From contig NZ_JSEO01000009.1 of NCBI RefSeq assembly GCF_001624705.1, forward strand, positions 62,001 to 126,000: a stretch of DNA of 64,000 nucleotides. Reading direction: 5' to 3'. The position numbers and the translations under genes were made by a program. Each line of letters opens with the position of its first letter. Positions within the stretch are counted from its first letter, which is position 1. Origin of the DNA: Marinomonas sp. SBI8L (lineage in GTDB: Bacteria > Pseudomonadota > Gammaproteobacteria > Pseudomonadales > Marinomonadaceae). Of the stretch, positions 18,923 through 27,346 are shown piece by piece. Under the pieces are notes generated by a model, which saw only the letters and a list, made by a program, of their open reading frames with translations, was not told the origin of the DNA and searched no databases.

Positions 18923-20392
18923 CTATTTCGAAAAGTTTTGCCGCGTCTCATCATCGCTCAGCAAGTTTTTAGAGTTGTAAATAGGTCTTTTTATACTGTT
19001 TGCTGCTTCATTAATTCTGCTCTTTAATAGGTCTGCAACAGCACTAAAGACAGGTACAACAACAGAGTTGCCGAACTGACGATAAGCTTGTGTATCAGAT
19101 ACAGGGATTATGAACTCAGACTCTCCTGGTTTATCAAATCCCATTAATCGAGCACATTCTTTAGGCATCAATCTTCTAGGCCTATTAGATTGGTTAATAA
19201 TGTCGAAAAAGTCTCTTTCACCTTGGTCCATATCCCAACCTTGATCGATTAAGATCTCAGAACCATCTTTGTGATATCTGGCAGACAAGGTTCTAGATGT
19301 TGCGTTTAGGTCGTTAGGGTTCACTAGGCCGAAGCCAAAACCGTTACCTTTTTCTTTATGCTTTTTTGCGTAACGATACAAGTAGTCCCATAGTTTTGGT
19401 GTAAGCGTATATTTATCTTTTTGCTCTTGTGTGAGGTTGTCGAGCAGGCTCCCAAAAGTTGGAATTGTATCTGGCAATTTTATATTTTTAAGACTGAAGT
19501 CATTGCTAAGATTTAGGTCTCTTCTAAACCCTACCAATACGATTCGTTCACGATGCTGAGGCAAATAATGAATACCATCAATAATTTTGGGGTCGTTTTT
19601 ACCGTTGCCTTCATACTCCACATCTGCAACATCATAGCCTAGATCATCTAAAGCTTTAGTTATGACTTTAAATGTTTTCCCTTTATCGTGGCTTTTTAGG
19701 TTTTTAACGTTTTCAAGAACGAATATTCCTGGTTGCTTGGACTTAATTATTCTGCAAACGTCAAAAAACAATGTTCCTTGGGTTTCATCTTCAAAGCCAT
19801 GAGCTCTTCCTAATGAATTTTTTTTAGATACTCCTGCAACTGAAAAGGGCTGACAAGGAAATCCTGCTAAAAGCACATCGTGATCAGGGACGGAACGATC
19901 AATATGTGCGTATGCTACATCTTCTGGGATTGATTCATCGGCTGATAACGTAACATCTCTGATATCTTCATTAAAAATATGTTCAGGATCGCTATAATGA
20001 TTTGCTTTGTAAGTTCTAACTGCATATTTATTCCATTCACTGGTAAATACACACTTTCCCCCTATGCTTTCAAATCCCTTACGGATTCCTCCTATCCCAG
20101 CAAATAAATCTATAAAGCGAAATTGAGGAGAGTCATAGTGCTGAGGGCGTTTGGGAAGAAGGTTTAATAGTATATATGCCTCTTCTTTTGACAAACATTT
20201 ATCTGATTTTCCCTTCAGAACTCGATTAATTGTTTCACGACACCAGTCATTACCTGTAAGAGGGTTAAGTAACTCAGCAATTTGTTTTTGATCGTATATT
20301 TCTAACAAAGAGTTTAAAGTGCTAACTGTTTTTGAATGGCTAAGCATGATGTTTTTCGCTGGGTCAAATGAGTGATGAAATTTATCACTCAT
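18923..20392 (-). CDS. EcoRII/Dcm-type DNA (cytosine-5) methyltransferase
   Basis: Methylase of a type II restriction-modification system, predicted to make C5-methylcytosine in CCWGG. Motif I is [17 protein letters not shown] (91-107), the catalytic PCQ has Cys180, ENV is at 227-229, QHRER at 279-283 and the final [12 protein letters not shown] at 438-449. The target-recognition segment [11 protein letters not shown]...[17 protein letters not shown] is almost that of M.EcoRII as I recall it, closer than to E. coli Dcm. The N-terminal [13 protein letters not shown] region also matches M.EcoRII and may bind DNA for self-repression. It is divergent from the nuclease gene. No vsr repair gene is seen nearby. 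Confidence 0.94.
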   Translation of the reverse strand: MSDKFHHSFDPAKNIMLSHSKTVSTLNSLLEIYDQKQIAELLNPLTGNDWCRETINRVLKGKSDKCLSKEEAYILLNLLPKRPQHYDSPQFRFIDLFAGIGGIRKGFESIGGKCVFTSEWNKYAVRTYKANHYSDPEHIFNEDIRDVTLSADESIPEDVAYAHIDRSVPDHDVLLAGFPCQPFSVAGVSKKNSLGRAHGFEDETQGTLFFDVCRIIKSKQPGIFVLENVKNLKSHDKGKTFKVITKALDDLGYDVADVEYEGNGKNDPKIIDGIHYLPQHRERIVLVGFRRDLNLSNDFSLKNIKLPDTIPTFGSLLDNLTQEQKDKYTLTPKLWDYLYRYAKKHKEKGNGFGFGLVNPNDLNATSRTLSARYHKDGSEILIDQGWDMDQGERDFFDIINQSNRPRRLMPKECARLMGFDKPGESEFIIPVSDTQAYRQFGNSVVVPVFSAVADLLKSRINEAANSIKRPIYNSKNLLSDDETRQNFSK

Positions 20393-20399
20393 TTGACCC
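20361..20399. promoter_or_regulatory. Perfect palindrome over the methylase start codon
   Basis: 16-bp arms (GGGTCAAATGAGTGAT and its exact complement) flank 7 bases. The ATG of the methylase (20392-20390) lies inside one arm. It could be a protein operator, or in mRNA a hairpin hiding the start codon. Confidence 0.75.
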
Positions 20400-20518
20400 G
20401 GAGTAAAGTTTTATGTGTTTTTATACAGTGTTTTAAAATTAACTTTTTCATTAATTTATTAATTTTAAGATATTGATATTATTAAATTTATTATTTTTAA
20501 ATAAAAGGAATGGGCTAG

Positions 20519-21724
20519 ATGGATTTTAAATCTTGGATTTTAGATATTTCATCAAACGAATGGTTAATATTTATAAAAAGACTGTCAGCAAATGACACTG
20601 GTGCAACAAATAGTCATCAAGTAGGTGTATATTTTCCCAATACAGTTTTGGCTAGAGTATTTCCTTCTATTGATAGAAAGGATGTCAAAAATCCTGATAC
20701 TTACTTTAAAGCTTTAGTCGAATCAGATGATGTAGCAGAGCAGACTCTAAGGGTTATTTATTATAACAATCGCTTCTCTGAAAATAAGAAGGGTGGGCGG
20801 AACGAAAAAAGAGTTACAAGATGGAAGGATGGCGTTGATTATATGCCTCTTCAAGACCCAGAAAAAACAGGCTCTATTGCTATTTTTGCTTTTAACAATA
20901 AGCCTAATTCTGACTCTGAATATATGAGAGCTTGGGTTTGCCGTGACTTCGAAGAAGAGTCGTTTCTGGAGAGCCAATTGGGAGAGATCTCATCTCAAGA
21001 GTCATTTTTTGACCAAGGTGATGTTGTATTTGGTGCCTTTCCTCTGCAAAAAGAAACTAAGTCTGAAAAGTACCCAGAAGAATGGAATGAAAAATTTCCT
21101 AGCGGTTTAGATATCATTCAATTTTTACACTCTAATAACTTTCACACAGGTTTAGATCCCGATAAACGGATACTTAAACGAAGAGAGCATGAATTTAATT
21201 TATTTAAGTTAGTTGAAAATCATCATGTTTTACCGTTGATTCAAGCTGGGTTTAATGATGTGGAAGAATTTATTAAATTATCTAACTCGATAACTAATAG
21301 AAGAAAGTCTCGATCAGGAAGATCTTTAGAATTACATTTAGAAAATATTTTTAGAGAGCAAGGGCTATTTAGTTTTGGAACACAATGCAAAACGGAAGGA
21401 AATAAAAAGCCTGACTTTCTATTTCCTAACTGTGCAAGTTACCATGATAATTCCTTTTCCACAGATAACCTAAGAATGCTAGCCGTTAAAACCACTGTAA
21501 AGGATAGGTGGAGACAAATACTTAATGAGGCGAGAAGGTTAGAAAAATCATACCTATTTACTTTGCAGCAAGGTGTTTCGGAAAATCAATTCTCTGAAAT
21601 GGTAGTAGAAGGTGTTCAACTTGTCGTTCCACTTGAACTTCATAAAAGCTACCCAGAAAAAATAAGAGGTAATTTGCTTTCACTTAATGATTTTATTGAA
21701 GATACAAAAAGTATCTACGATTAA
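20519..21724 (+). CDS. EcoRII-type restriction endonuclease
   Basis: Type IIE nuclease predicted to cut at CCWGG. The protein is 401 residues against 404 for EcoRII as I recall it. The N-terminal effector-binding domain begins with FIKRLSANDTGAT and HQVGVY, and continues with RNEKRVTRW and PLQDPEKTG. The C-terminal PD-(D/E)XK core has NKKPDFLFP (Pro298-Asp299), then LAVKTT with Lys324, Lys328 and Arg330, the same residue numbers as in EcoRII. ELHLE carries the preceding acidic residue. It is AT-rich relative to the flanking core genes and divergent from its methylase. Its stop adjoins a helicase remnant. Confidence 0.95.
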   Translation: MDFKSWILDISSNEWLIFIKRLSANDTGATNSHQVGVYFPNTVLARVFPSIDRKDVKNPDTYFKALVESDDVAEQTLRVIYYNNRFSENKKGGRNEKRVTRWKDGVDYMPLQDPEKTGSIAIFAFNNKPNSDSEYMRAWVCRDFEEESFLESQLGEISSQESFFDQGDVVFGAFPLQKETKSEKYPEEWNEKFPSGLDIIQFLHSNNFHTGLDPDKRILKRREHEFNLFKLVENHHVLPLIQAGFNDVEEFIKLSNSITNRRKSRSGRSLELHLENIFREQGLFSFGTQCKTEGNKKPDFLFPNCASYHDNSFSTDNLRMLAVKTTVKDRWRQILNEARRLEKSYLFTLQQGVSENQFSEMVVEGVQLVVPLELHKSYPEKIRGNLLSLNDFIEDTKSIYD

Positions 21725-21725
21725 A

Positions 21726-21911
21726 ACCTTCCTACTCTTCGTTCGAGAACAAGCTAAAGATGAAAACGGTAGAACCATGGGCTTTGTGAACTTTGGTCCT
21801 GTTTCCTTTGTTAAATACGAAGGCAGTCAACCTATGAATATCACTTGGAAACTTGCTCATCCAATGCCGTCTTTTATGTGGCACGACACAGCAAAACTTG
21901 CCATGTCTTAA
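21726..21911 (+). pseudogene. 3' remnant of a DUF3427-type helicase gene
   Basis: Right after the nuclease stop, one frame encodes FLLFVREQAKDENGRTMGFV then NFGPVSFVKYEGSQPMNITW, ending WKLAHPMPSF and a stop at 21911. This matches the extreme C-terminus of DEAD/DEAH helicases with a DUF3427 domain (pattern FVRE..KDENGRTM...LGPV.YV..EG..PM.I.WKL.HPMP). The frame overlaps the nuclease end upstream without homology, and no helicase body is present. It is therefore a stub left when the restriction genes replaced the rest. Confidence 0.75.
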
Positions 21912-21914
21912 CTG

Positions 21915-22031
21915 ACTTAATACCAAATGAGTTAATTAGTCTCTCTAATCGCCTCATTTGGTGAGGCGAATGATCTTGCTAATCGCCTCATATGGTGAGT
22001 AGAATAGGTTTGTGATTCGACTCATTTGAGG
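21915..22031. repeat. Four palindromic units spaced 34 bp, upstream of fic
   Basis: Core unit TCGCCTCA-N5-TGAGGCGA. The best copy is at 21949-21969; others start at 21983 (right half partly degraded) and 22017 (TCGACTCA), and a reversed half-unit CCAAATGAG at 21923 is centred 34 bp before the best copy. Centres are 34 bp apart each time. The last unit touches the fic ribosome-binding site. Confidence 0.8.
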
Positions 22032-22037
22032 TGTGGT

Positions 22038-23174
22038 ATGTGGATTTGGCAAGAAGCGGGTTGGCCTAATTTTACTTGGCAATCTGATGTGCTCGCGCCT
22101 TTGTTGCGTGAGGTGCATTTTAATCAGGGCTTGTTATTGGGCCGTATGAGCCATCAATCAAAAGATGAAGCGCTGAATACCACTTTAGATACCTTGCTTG
22201 CCAATATTATTCATTCCAGTGCGATAGAAGGGGAGAAGTTGAATGCCTTTTCTGTACGATCTTCACTCGCTAATAAACTCGGTGTTTCTGAGAGTGAGCC
22301 TTATGCTCGATCTGAACAATCGGATAGTTTGGCTGACTTGATGTTAGATGCTCTGCCGTCTTCCACTGAATCCCTTAAAGCGCCACTAAGTTTAAACCGT
22401 CTCTTACATTGGCATAGGCTGTTGTTTTCTGGTGATGCTGGCCAAAGCTATTTGAGTAATGACATCCTTGTTGGTCAATTGCGCGGCGAATCGCCCATGC
22501 AGGTCATTTCCTATAAACAAAGGGGTCGAATCGATCGTCCAACGCTGCACTTTGAAGCGCCAGGAAGAGAAAGGTTAGAGGCCGATCTTACATTCTTTAT
22601 AGATTGGTTTAATCAGTCCCTATTAGATGAGTCTCTAGACCCTGAATTACGGGCGGGCATTACTCACCTTTGGTTTGTTACCTTGCATCCTATGGATGAT
22701 GGCAATGGGCGCTTAACACGTCTGTTAACGGATCTTGCGCTGGCCCAAGGGGAAAGCCAATCTATTCGTCTTTATGCTATGTCAGTGAGTATTCTGGAAA
22801 ATCGGCAGTCTTATTATGATGTACTTGAAAGCGTTCAGAAGGGACAGCTTGATATCACGGATTGGCTAGTTTGGTTTTTAAAAACTTTGAATCAAAGCTT
22901 GCTTAACACCCTAGCAGATATAGAGCAGACGCTGTCTAAAACTCGATACTGGCAAAGCTTTGATCAAACTCAGCTAAGTAAGGAGCAAAGTAAGGTGCTT
23001 AATAGGCTTTTAGATGGTGACTTTGAGCTGGGAATAAATAGCGGCCAATATCAGAAGGTTGCTAAGGTAAGCCGCGCCACGGCGACTCGACATTTGGCTC
23101 ATTTAATTGAGTTAGGTTGCTTGGTGAAAACGGGCGCGGGCGGGCGTAGTACGCGCTACAAGTTAAACTTATAA
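22038..23174 (+). CDS. Fic-family AMP-transferase with C-terminal winged helix
   Basis: Predicted to transfer AMP from ATP to hydroxyl groups of target proteins. An N-terminal DUF4172-type segment (MWIWQEAGWPNFTW) precedes the inhibitory helix SSAIEGE (about residues 60-66), which fits the class II [S/T]xxxE[G/N] motif. The Fic motif HPMDDGNGRLTR is at about 217-228. The last ~65 residues form a winged-helix-like domain (KVSRATATRHLAHLIELG) that could bind DNA. The ATG at 22038 has a GAGGTG ribosome-binding site; a TTG four codons earlier is less likely. No antitoxin gene is needed when the inhibitory helix is internal. It is flanked on both sides by 34-bp-spaced palindromes. Confidence 0.88.
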   Translation: MWIWQEAGWPNFTWQSDVLAPLLREVHFNQGLLLGRMSHQSKDEALNTTLDTLLANIIHSSAIEGEKLNAFSVRSSLANKLGVSESEPYARSEQSDSLADLMLDALPSSTESLKAPLSLNRLLHWHRLLFSGDAGQSYLSNDILVGQLRGESPMQVISYKQRGRIDRPTLHFEAPGRERLEADLTFFIDWFNQSLLDESLDPELRAGITHLWFVTLHPMDDGNGRLTRLLTDLALAQGESQSIRLYAMSVSILENRQSYYDVLESVQKGQLDITDWLVWFLKTLNQSLLNTLADIEQTLSKTRYWQSFDQTQLSKEQSKVLNRLLDGDFELGINSGQYQKVAKVSRATATRHLAHLIELGCLVKTGAGGRSTRYKLNL

Positions 23175-23179
23175 TTTAA

Positions 23180-23225
23180 TCGCCTCATTTAGTGAGGCAA
23201 TTAATCTCTCTAATCGCCTCACTCT
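23180..23225. repeat. Two palindromic units spaced 34 bp, downstream of fic
   Basis: TCGCCTCA-N5-TGAGGCAA at 23180-23200 and a half-unit TCGCCTCA at 23214-23221 lie exactly 34 bp apart, with the linker (AATCTCTCTAA) matching that upstream of fic. A further TCGCCTCA half-unit is at 24649. Confidence 0.75.
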
Positions 23226-23242
23226 TTTATTATTTCTTCTCT

Positions 23243-23566
23243 TTACACCCTTTTTGAACCCCAGTCTTTCATAGCATCAAAGATGGGGACGAGTGCTTGT
23301 CCATCTTCGGTTAGCTCATATTCAACTCTCACTGGCACTTCGGCAAAGGCGGTGCGCTTGATGAGTTGGTCGTCTTTTAGTTCTTGCAGGGAACGGGTCA
23401 GCATTCTGTCTGAGGCGTCTGGGAGTAAGCGCTGTAGCTCAGAGTAGCGTTTTGGACCTGATAGTAATTGATACAAGACGGTCAGCTTCCACTTGCCGCT
23501 TAATAGGCTGACTGTCAGCGCTACGGGGCAGATTTCTTCGGTATTTATTGGGTCAGCTTTCGTCAT
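23243..23566 (-). CDS. HxlR-family transcriptional regulator
   Basis: 107-residue winged-helix repressor of the HxlR/DUF24 family. It starts with the characteristic CPVALTVSLLSGKWKLTVLY, followed by RYSELQRLLPDASDRMLTRS and YELTEDGQAL. Family members often respond to quinones, aldehydes or electrophiles through the conserved cysteine near the N-terminus, present here in CPV. It is divergent from the NmrA-type gene with a palindrome between them, so regulation of that reductase and of itself is likely. Confidence 0.9.
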   Translation of the reverse strand: MTKADPINTEEICPVALTVSLLSGKWKLTVLYQLLSGPKRYSELQRLLPDASDRMLTRSLQELKDDQLIKRTAFAEVPVRVEYELTEDGQALVPIFDAMKDWGSKRV

Positions 23567-23584
23567 ATTTTTACCTTAAAAAGC

Positions 23585-23602
23585 ACTTACATGGGTGTAA
23601 GT
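23585..23602. promoter_or_regulatory. Candidate HxlR operator
   Basis: ACTTACA and TGTAAGT are separated by 4 bases, 19 bases upstream of the hxlR-type start and in the divergent gap. The arm sequence resembles the TACT/AGTA half-sites of DUF24 regulators. Confidence 0.55.
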
Positions 23603-23714
23603 TACGCACATTTTTGCGTCTAGAATGGCTGTTTTTCGCCTGTTACTTTAACACTTTAGCAGGCTAATCGCTGTACTTGAGCCTGAGTTCTAACTAATAA
23701 AAGGTGAGATGAAT

Positions 23715-24593
23715 ATGAAGAAGACAGTTGCTATTTTTGGTGCGACAGGCGCACAAGGGGCACCCGTAGTGAAAGCTGCTGTGGCAAGAGGTTTAAAAGT
23801 AAGAGCCGTGGCCCGTGATCTGAACAAAATTACTGACATGCATTCAGACGCAGAGGCATTTAGTGCCACATTGGATGACGTAGATGCTATCGCACAAGCC
23901 TTGGCGGGTGTTGATGCTGCTTTTTTACATCTGCCTATGCCAGTGGGTCCTGATGATGCGCAAACTTGGCTAACGAACTTTATGATAGCCGCAAAACGTG
24001 CAGCTTTACCGCTATTGGTTTACACCACAAGTGGCCCTTCAGGTAATCGTTACCCTGAATCTATGATGGTACAAGCGGGCACTGCTGGCATGCAGGCACT
24101 TTTAGATTCTGAGATTGCGACGATTGTTTTGCAGCCGGGTATCTATCTTGAAAACCTTCGCGCTGACATGATAGTGCCTAAGCTAGATAGAGAAGGGATA
24201 CTGGATTACCCGCCACTGGATACGAGTACACAGATTCAGTGGACCTCTCATCATGATCAAGCTTTAGTGGCAACGGCTGCTTTAACTCGCCCTGATTTGG
24301 CGGGGAATGCCTATGAAATTGGGACAAAAGGCAGTTTGACTGGGGAGCAATTAGCCAAGGTATTAACAAATAAGTTATGTAAACCAGTCACTTTTGCTCC
24401 TTTAACGCCAGCTGAGTTTGGCCAAAGGGTAGGAGATGCAATCGCAAGCCCAGGTGCCGCATTTGCTTTAACTGATTTGTACACCTCTCTTGCTAAGATG
24501 CGTGATGCTGAAATGCAGGTTAACTTGTCACTCATTGAAAAGACATTTGATGTGCGTTTAACGAGTGTTGAAGAGCATATTGCACGCTGGTAG
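23715..24593 (+). CDS. NmrA-like NAD(P)-binding protein
   Basis: Atypical short-chain dehydrogenase of the NmrA/QOR2 type. The dinucleotide-binding motif VAIFGATGAQG opens the protein, followed by VAAFLHLPMP-type and LLVYTTSGPSG strands. About 293 residues. Likely a redox-responsive quinone reductase or NADP sensor; the substrate is unknown. An AAGGTGAG ribosome-binding site sits 6 bases before the ATG at 23715, favouring it over the ATG at 23709. It is divergent from an HxlR regulator, a common pairing. Confidence 0.85.
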   Translation: MKKTVAIFGATGAQGAPVVKAAVARGLKVRAVARDLNKITDMHSDAEAFSATLDDVDAIAQALAGVDAAFLHLPMPVGPDDAQTWLTNFMIAAKRAALPLLVYTTSGPSGNRYPESMMVQAGTAGMQALLDSEIATIVLQPGIYLENLRADMIVPKLDREGILDYPPLDTSTQIQWTSHHDQALVATAALTRPDLAGNAYEIGTKGSLTGEQLAKVLTNKLCKPVTFAPLTPAEFGQRVGDAIASPGAAFALTDLYTSLAKMRDAEMQVNLSLIEKTFDVRLTSVEEHIARW

Positions 24594-25006
24594 CAGTCTA
24601 TATGTTTTGCTAGAAAGTTTATGTCTCATGGGGCGATTAATTCTCTATTCGCCTCATGATATGCATCAAGCCGAGTAAAAATCTTTATTTAAAAGCTGAG
24701 ATGATTAACTTTTAAACACTTTTATTTTATGTAAAATAAATGAAGTAAACTCAATAAAGTCAGCTACTTGACTGAGTGTAAAATTAAAGATAAAAATATC
24801 TTATCTTGACCAAAAAAGTGGTAGTTTTTTGTCAGGAAATTACTTTGAGTAATCATAAATATACATGATGTAACACTTAGCCCCGGATGTTCTCCCTTCC
24901 TTAACAATTCACCATATAAAAAATCAGCCCTGATCAAATAATATACATGTAAAATCTGCCCCTTAATTCGTAGCTCATTGATCTCTTCTTTTTTACAGAG
25001 TCAAAC
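24594..25006. other. Non-coding AT-rich stretch
   Basis: About 410 bases with no supported gene. It contains one fic-type half-unit (24649-24656) next to a complementary GGGCGA, which may form a weak hairpin after the NmrA gene, and A/T-rich tracts that should include the promoter of the following diguanylate cyclase gene. Nothing else was recognised. Confidence 0.6.
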
Positions 25007-25014
25007 ATGAGTGA

Positions 25015-26556
25015 TTGGCGACAATAAGGGAGTTTAGAATTAAAAATCAAAAGAAAGCCCTGTTTATTGGATTTACGCTCATTATTTTGATGATTGGCGT
25101 ACTGGGCATAGTGTCGAAAGTGCTGCTGACTCGTATGGCAAATACAATGAATCAGTTCTATGAGCACCCTTATATCGTGTCGAATACTACTCAAAGAATT
25201 AAGCTTAACCTTGTGTCTATGCAAAGTGATATGAAGGATGTAGTTGTTGCAAATACGGCTCAGGACTTGAACCTTGCGATTGAGCATATTCAACAGCATG
25301 AAGATAAAGTGCTGAAGGACTTTGACCTTTTATCAGATCGCTTTTTAGGCGAGAAACATGCGATTAATGCGTGTTACCGCCTTGTTATCCAGTGGCAGGC
25401 AATACGTGCTGAAATCATTGCTTTAATAAGGCAAGACCAGCACGAGCAAGCTATGGTACTCACCAAGGGTAAAGAAACTGATTTACTCAAGCAGTTAATG
25501 GTGAATGTTGAAGAGATAAACTCGTTTGCAAATCATAAGGCGAAAAGCTTCCAGCAGGAGTTTGAAGTCGCTAAGTTAGAAGCCCTTTGGATTAACTATG
25601 GCTTCACTATTTTCTCTATTATTTTTATCCTTTTATTGGCAACTCGTACCATTAAAAGAGCCATCCTGTCGGAAAAAGAACAAAACGAAAAAGAGCACCT
25701 TATTGATCAAAATATCCTATTGGCTGAGTTAGACCATGAAGGCGTGGTGTTGGATGCAAGTAATGCATTGTGTCGCTTTTTAGGAAAAGATAAGCCAGAG
25801 GTGATAGGGCAGAAAAGTCACTTTTTTGATAACTCCAAACGCTCAAGCAAGGTTAATGCGGCCATTTTATCTGTGTTGAAAACGGGCGCAGAATGGCGCG
25901 GTGAAGTGCAATATATTAATCGCGAAGGTAAATCCTGTTGGGCGCAATCCACCATAGCACCAAGCTTTGATAAGCAGTATCAGATAAAGAGTTTTACCAA
26001 TACTCTGGTCAGCATCACGAATAAGAAACTGGCGATTATTGATGAGTTAACAGGCTTGTATAACCGTCGTGGTTTTGACGCCATTTTAAGCCGTGAATTT
26101 CATAATACCCAGCGCGATGCTTCTTATTTAAACCTCGCCATTCTCGATATAGATTATTTTAAGAAATTTAATGACTTATACGGTCACCCAGCAGGGGATG
26201 AGGCCTTAAGAAAAGTATCGAGTGTGTTTAGTAGCACGGTTGACGATACTTGCTTCGCGTTTAGAATCGGAGGCGAGGAGTTTGCGATAGTGTTTGTTGA
26301 TCAAAGTATTGAAACCAGCAAGCAAAAGCTCTTATGGATAAAAGAACAGGTGCAGTCGCTAGAAATTCCGCATAAGGAAAATTTGGTGAGTGACTTCTTA
26401 ACGATTTCGATTGGCATGTTTAGCTTATCGCCTTCAAGCAAGGTTGAAGAAGGGCGCTTGTATAGCATAGCGGATAAAGCCCTTTATCAAGCCAAGTTAA
26501 AACGTAATGCCTTGGTGGTTACCTCTAAAGCGCCAGAAAGCATGACGACGAGCTAA
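25015..26556 (+). CDS. Membrane diguanylate cyclase (sensor, PAS, GGDEF)
   Basis: Makes cyclic di-GMP. A transmembrane helix at about 16-36, a helical periplasmic domain of 4HB-sensor type (about 40-190), a second helix (about 193-212), a PAS-like domain (about 230-340) and a GGDEF domain (about 340-500) follow in order. The active-site loop is RIGGEEF, the substrate region DELTGLYNRRGFD and DIDYFKKFNDLYGH, so catalysis should be intact. No RxxD inhibitory site is obvious. The start is uncertain: TTG at 25015 has no ribosome-binding site, and an ATG at 25007 opens six codons in a different frame that would join this one if a single base were added. Confidence 0.85.
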   Translation: MATIREFRIKNQKKALFIGFTLIILMIGVLGIVSKVLLTRMANTMNQFYEHPYIVSNTTQRIKLNLVSMQSDMKDVVVANTAQDLNLAIEHIQQHEDKVLKDFDLLSDRFLGEKHAINACYRLVIQWQAIRAEIIALIRQDQHEQAMVLTKGKETDLLKQLMVNVEEINSFANHKAKSFQQEFEVAKLEALWINYGFTIFSIIFILLLATRTIKRAILSEKEQNEKEHLIDQNILLAELDHEGVVLDASNALCRFLGKDKPEVIGQKSHFFDNSKRSSKVNAAILSVLKTGAEWRGEVQYINREGKSCWAQSTIAPSFDKQYQIKSFTNTLVSITNKKLAIIDELTGLYNRRGFDAILSREFHNTQRDASYLNLAILDIDYFKKFNDLYGHPAGDEALRKVSSVFSSTVDDTCFAFRIGGEEFAIVFVDQSIETSKQKLLWIKEQVQSLEIPHKENLVSDFLTISIGMFSLSPSSKVEEGRLYSIADKALYQAKLKRNALVVTSKAPESMTTS

Positions 26557-26825
26557 GGCGCCATGTTTTCTTATGGCAGAGATCGAGAGATAAGAGTATT
26601 TTCTGTCTGTTTTCCCTCTTAAGTTATTCGTGGTTTTTGATTCATTTTTCCCCCATTTCCTTTTTTTAGTTAGTGCGTAATAACCAGTAATTGCTGCAAG
26701 CTGTTTTTGTGGCATAAATGACTATGCTTTATCTGTTCATACTCATCACTAAAATGACTAATGATATTAAGAGCATAAGGAAAAATTGCTTTATTAGTCT
26801 TGGTTAATCAATAAGGATATTTAGC

Positions 26826-27344
26826 ATGGGACACGCGCAAGTAACCGATATAGCAGCCAATAAAGATAAGCAATATTGGGAAAGTCATGAGATGTACTTT
26901 GAGGACTTCGCCCCAGGTCAGGTGTTTCAACATAACCATGGCCGTAAAGTCACTGAACTCGATACCATTTGGCATTCTGCCTTTAACATGCAGCAAACTC
27001 TTCAACCCCAAACAAAGGAAGCGCTTAACACAGATATTGAAAGTGGTCGAACTTTGGTTTCTAGCCTAGTGATCTTTTCTATTGTGAATGAACTAAGTCT
27101 CGCCAGTACCGCTAATCCTGCTGTTGAGAATTTGGGCTGGAAAAATGTCTCTTTGCCTCATCCTGTTTATGTGGGAGACACCTTGTATGCTGAATCTAAG
27201 ATTTTGGCAAAATCCTCTTCAGAGATTGATGCAAATCAAGGGTTGGTGAAAGTTGAGACGAAAGGCGTTAACCAGAAAGGGGCTGTGTGTTTATTGGTAG
27301 AAAGAAGCTTTTTGATTCCTTGTCGTAGTCAATGTGAGGGTTAG
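26826..27344 (+). CDS. MaoC-like hotdog-fold protein
   Basis: Hotdog-fold protein resembling mesaconyl/beta-methylmalyl-type MaoC dehydratases: MYFEDFAPGQVFQHNHGRKV, then an LVSSLVIFSIVNELS helix and NLGWKNVSLPHPVYVGDTLY, ending VERSFLIP. In true MaoC hydratases an Asp and a His are catalytic; candidates lie in the ELDTIWHS segment, where relatives have TEADN, so activity is uncertain. AAGGA precedes the ATG. Its TAG stop is 2 bases before the GTG of the next gene, so it belongs to a three-gene operon with an ornithine-cyclodeaminase-like and an ATP-grasp protein. Confidence 0.8.
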   Translation: MGHAQVTDIAANKDKQYWESHEMYFEDFAPGQVFQHNHGRKVTELDTIWHSAFNMQQTLQPQTKEALNTDIESGRTLVSSLVIFSIVNELSLASTANPAVENLGWKNVSLPHPVYVGDTLYAESKILAKSSSEIDANQGLVKVETKGVNQKGAVCLLVERSFLIPCRSQCEG

Positions 27345-27346
27345 GT

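Noticed and set aside
21915-23225. Repeats around fic as a CRISPR array
   Set aside because: Only two to four copies per cluster, the linkers between units are only about 13 bases, the units are palindromic operators by appearance, and no cas genes are present.
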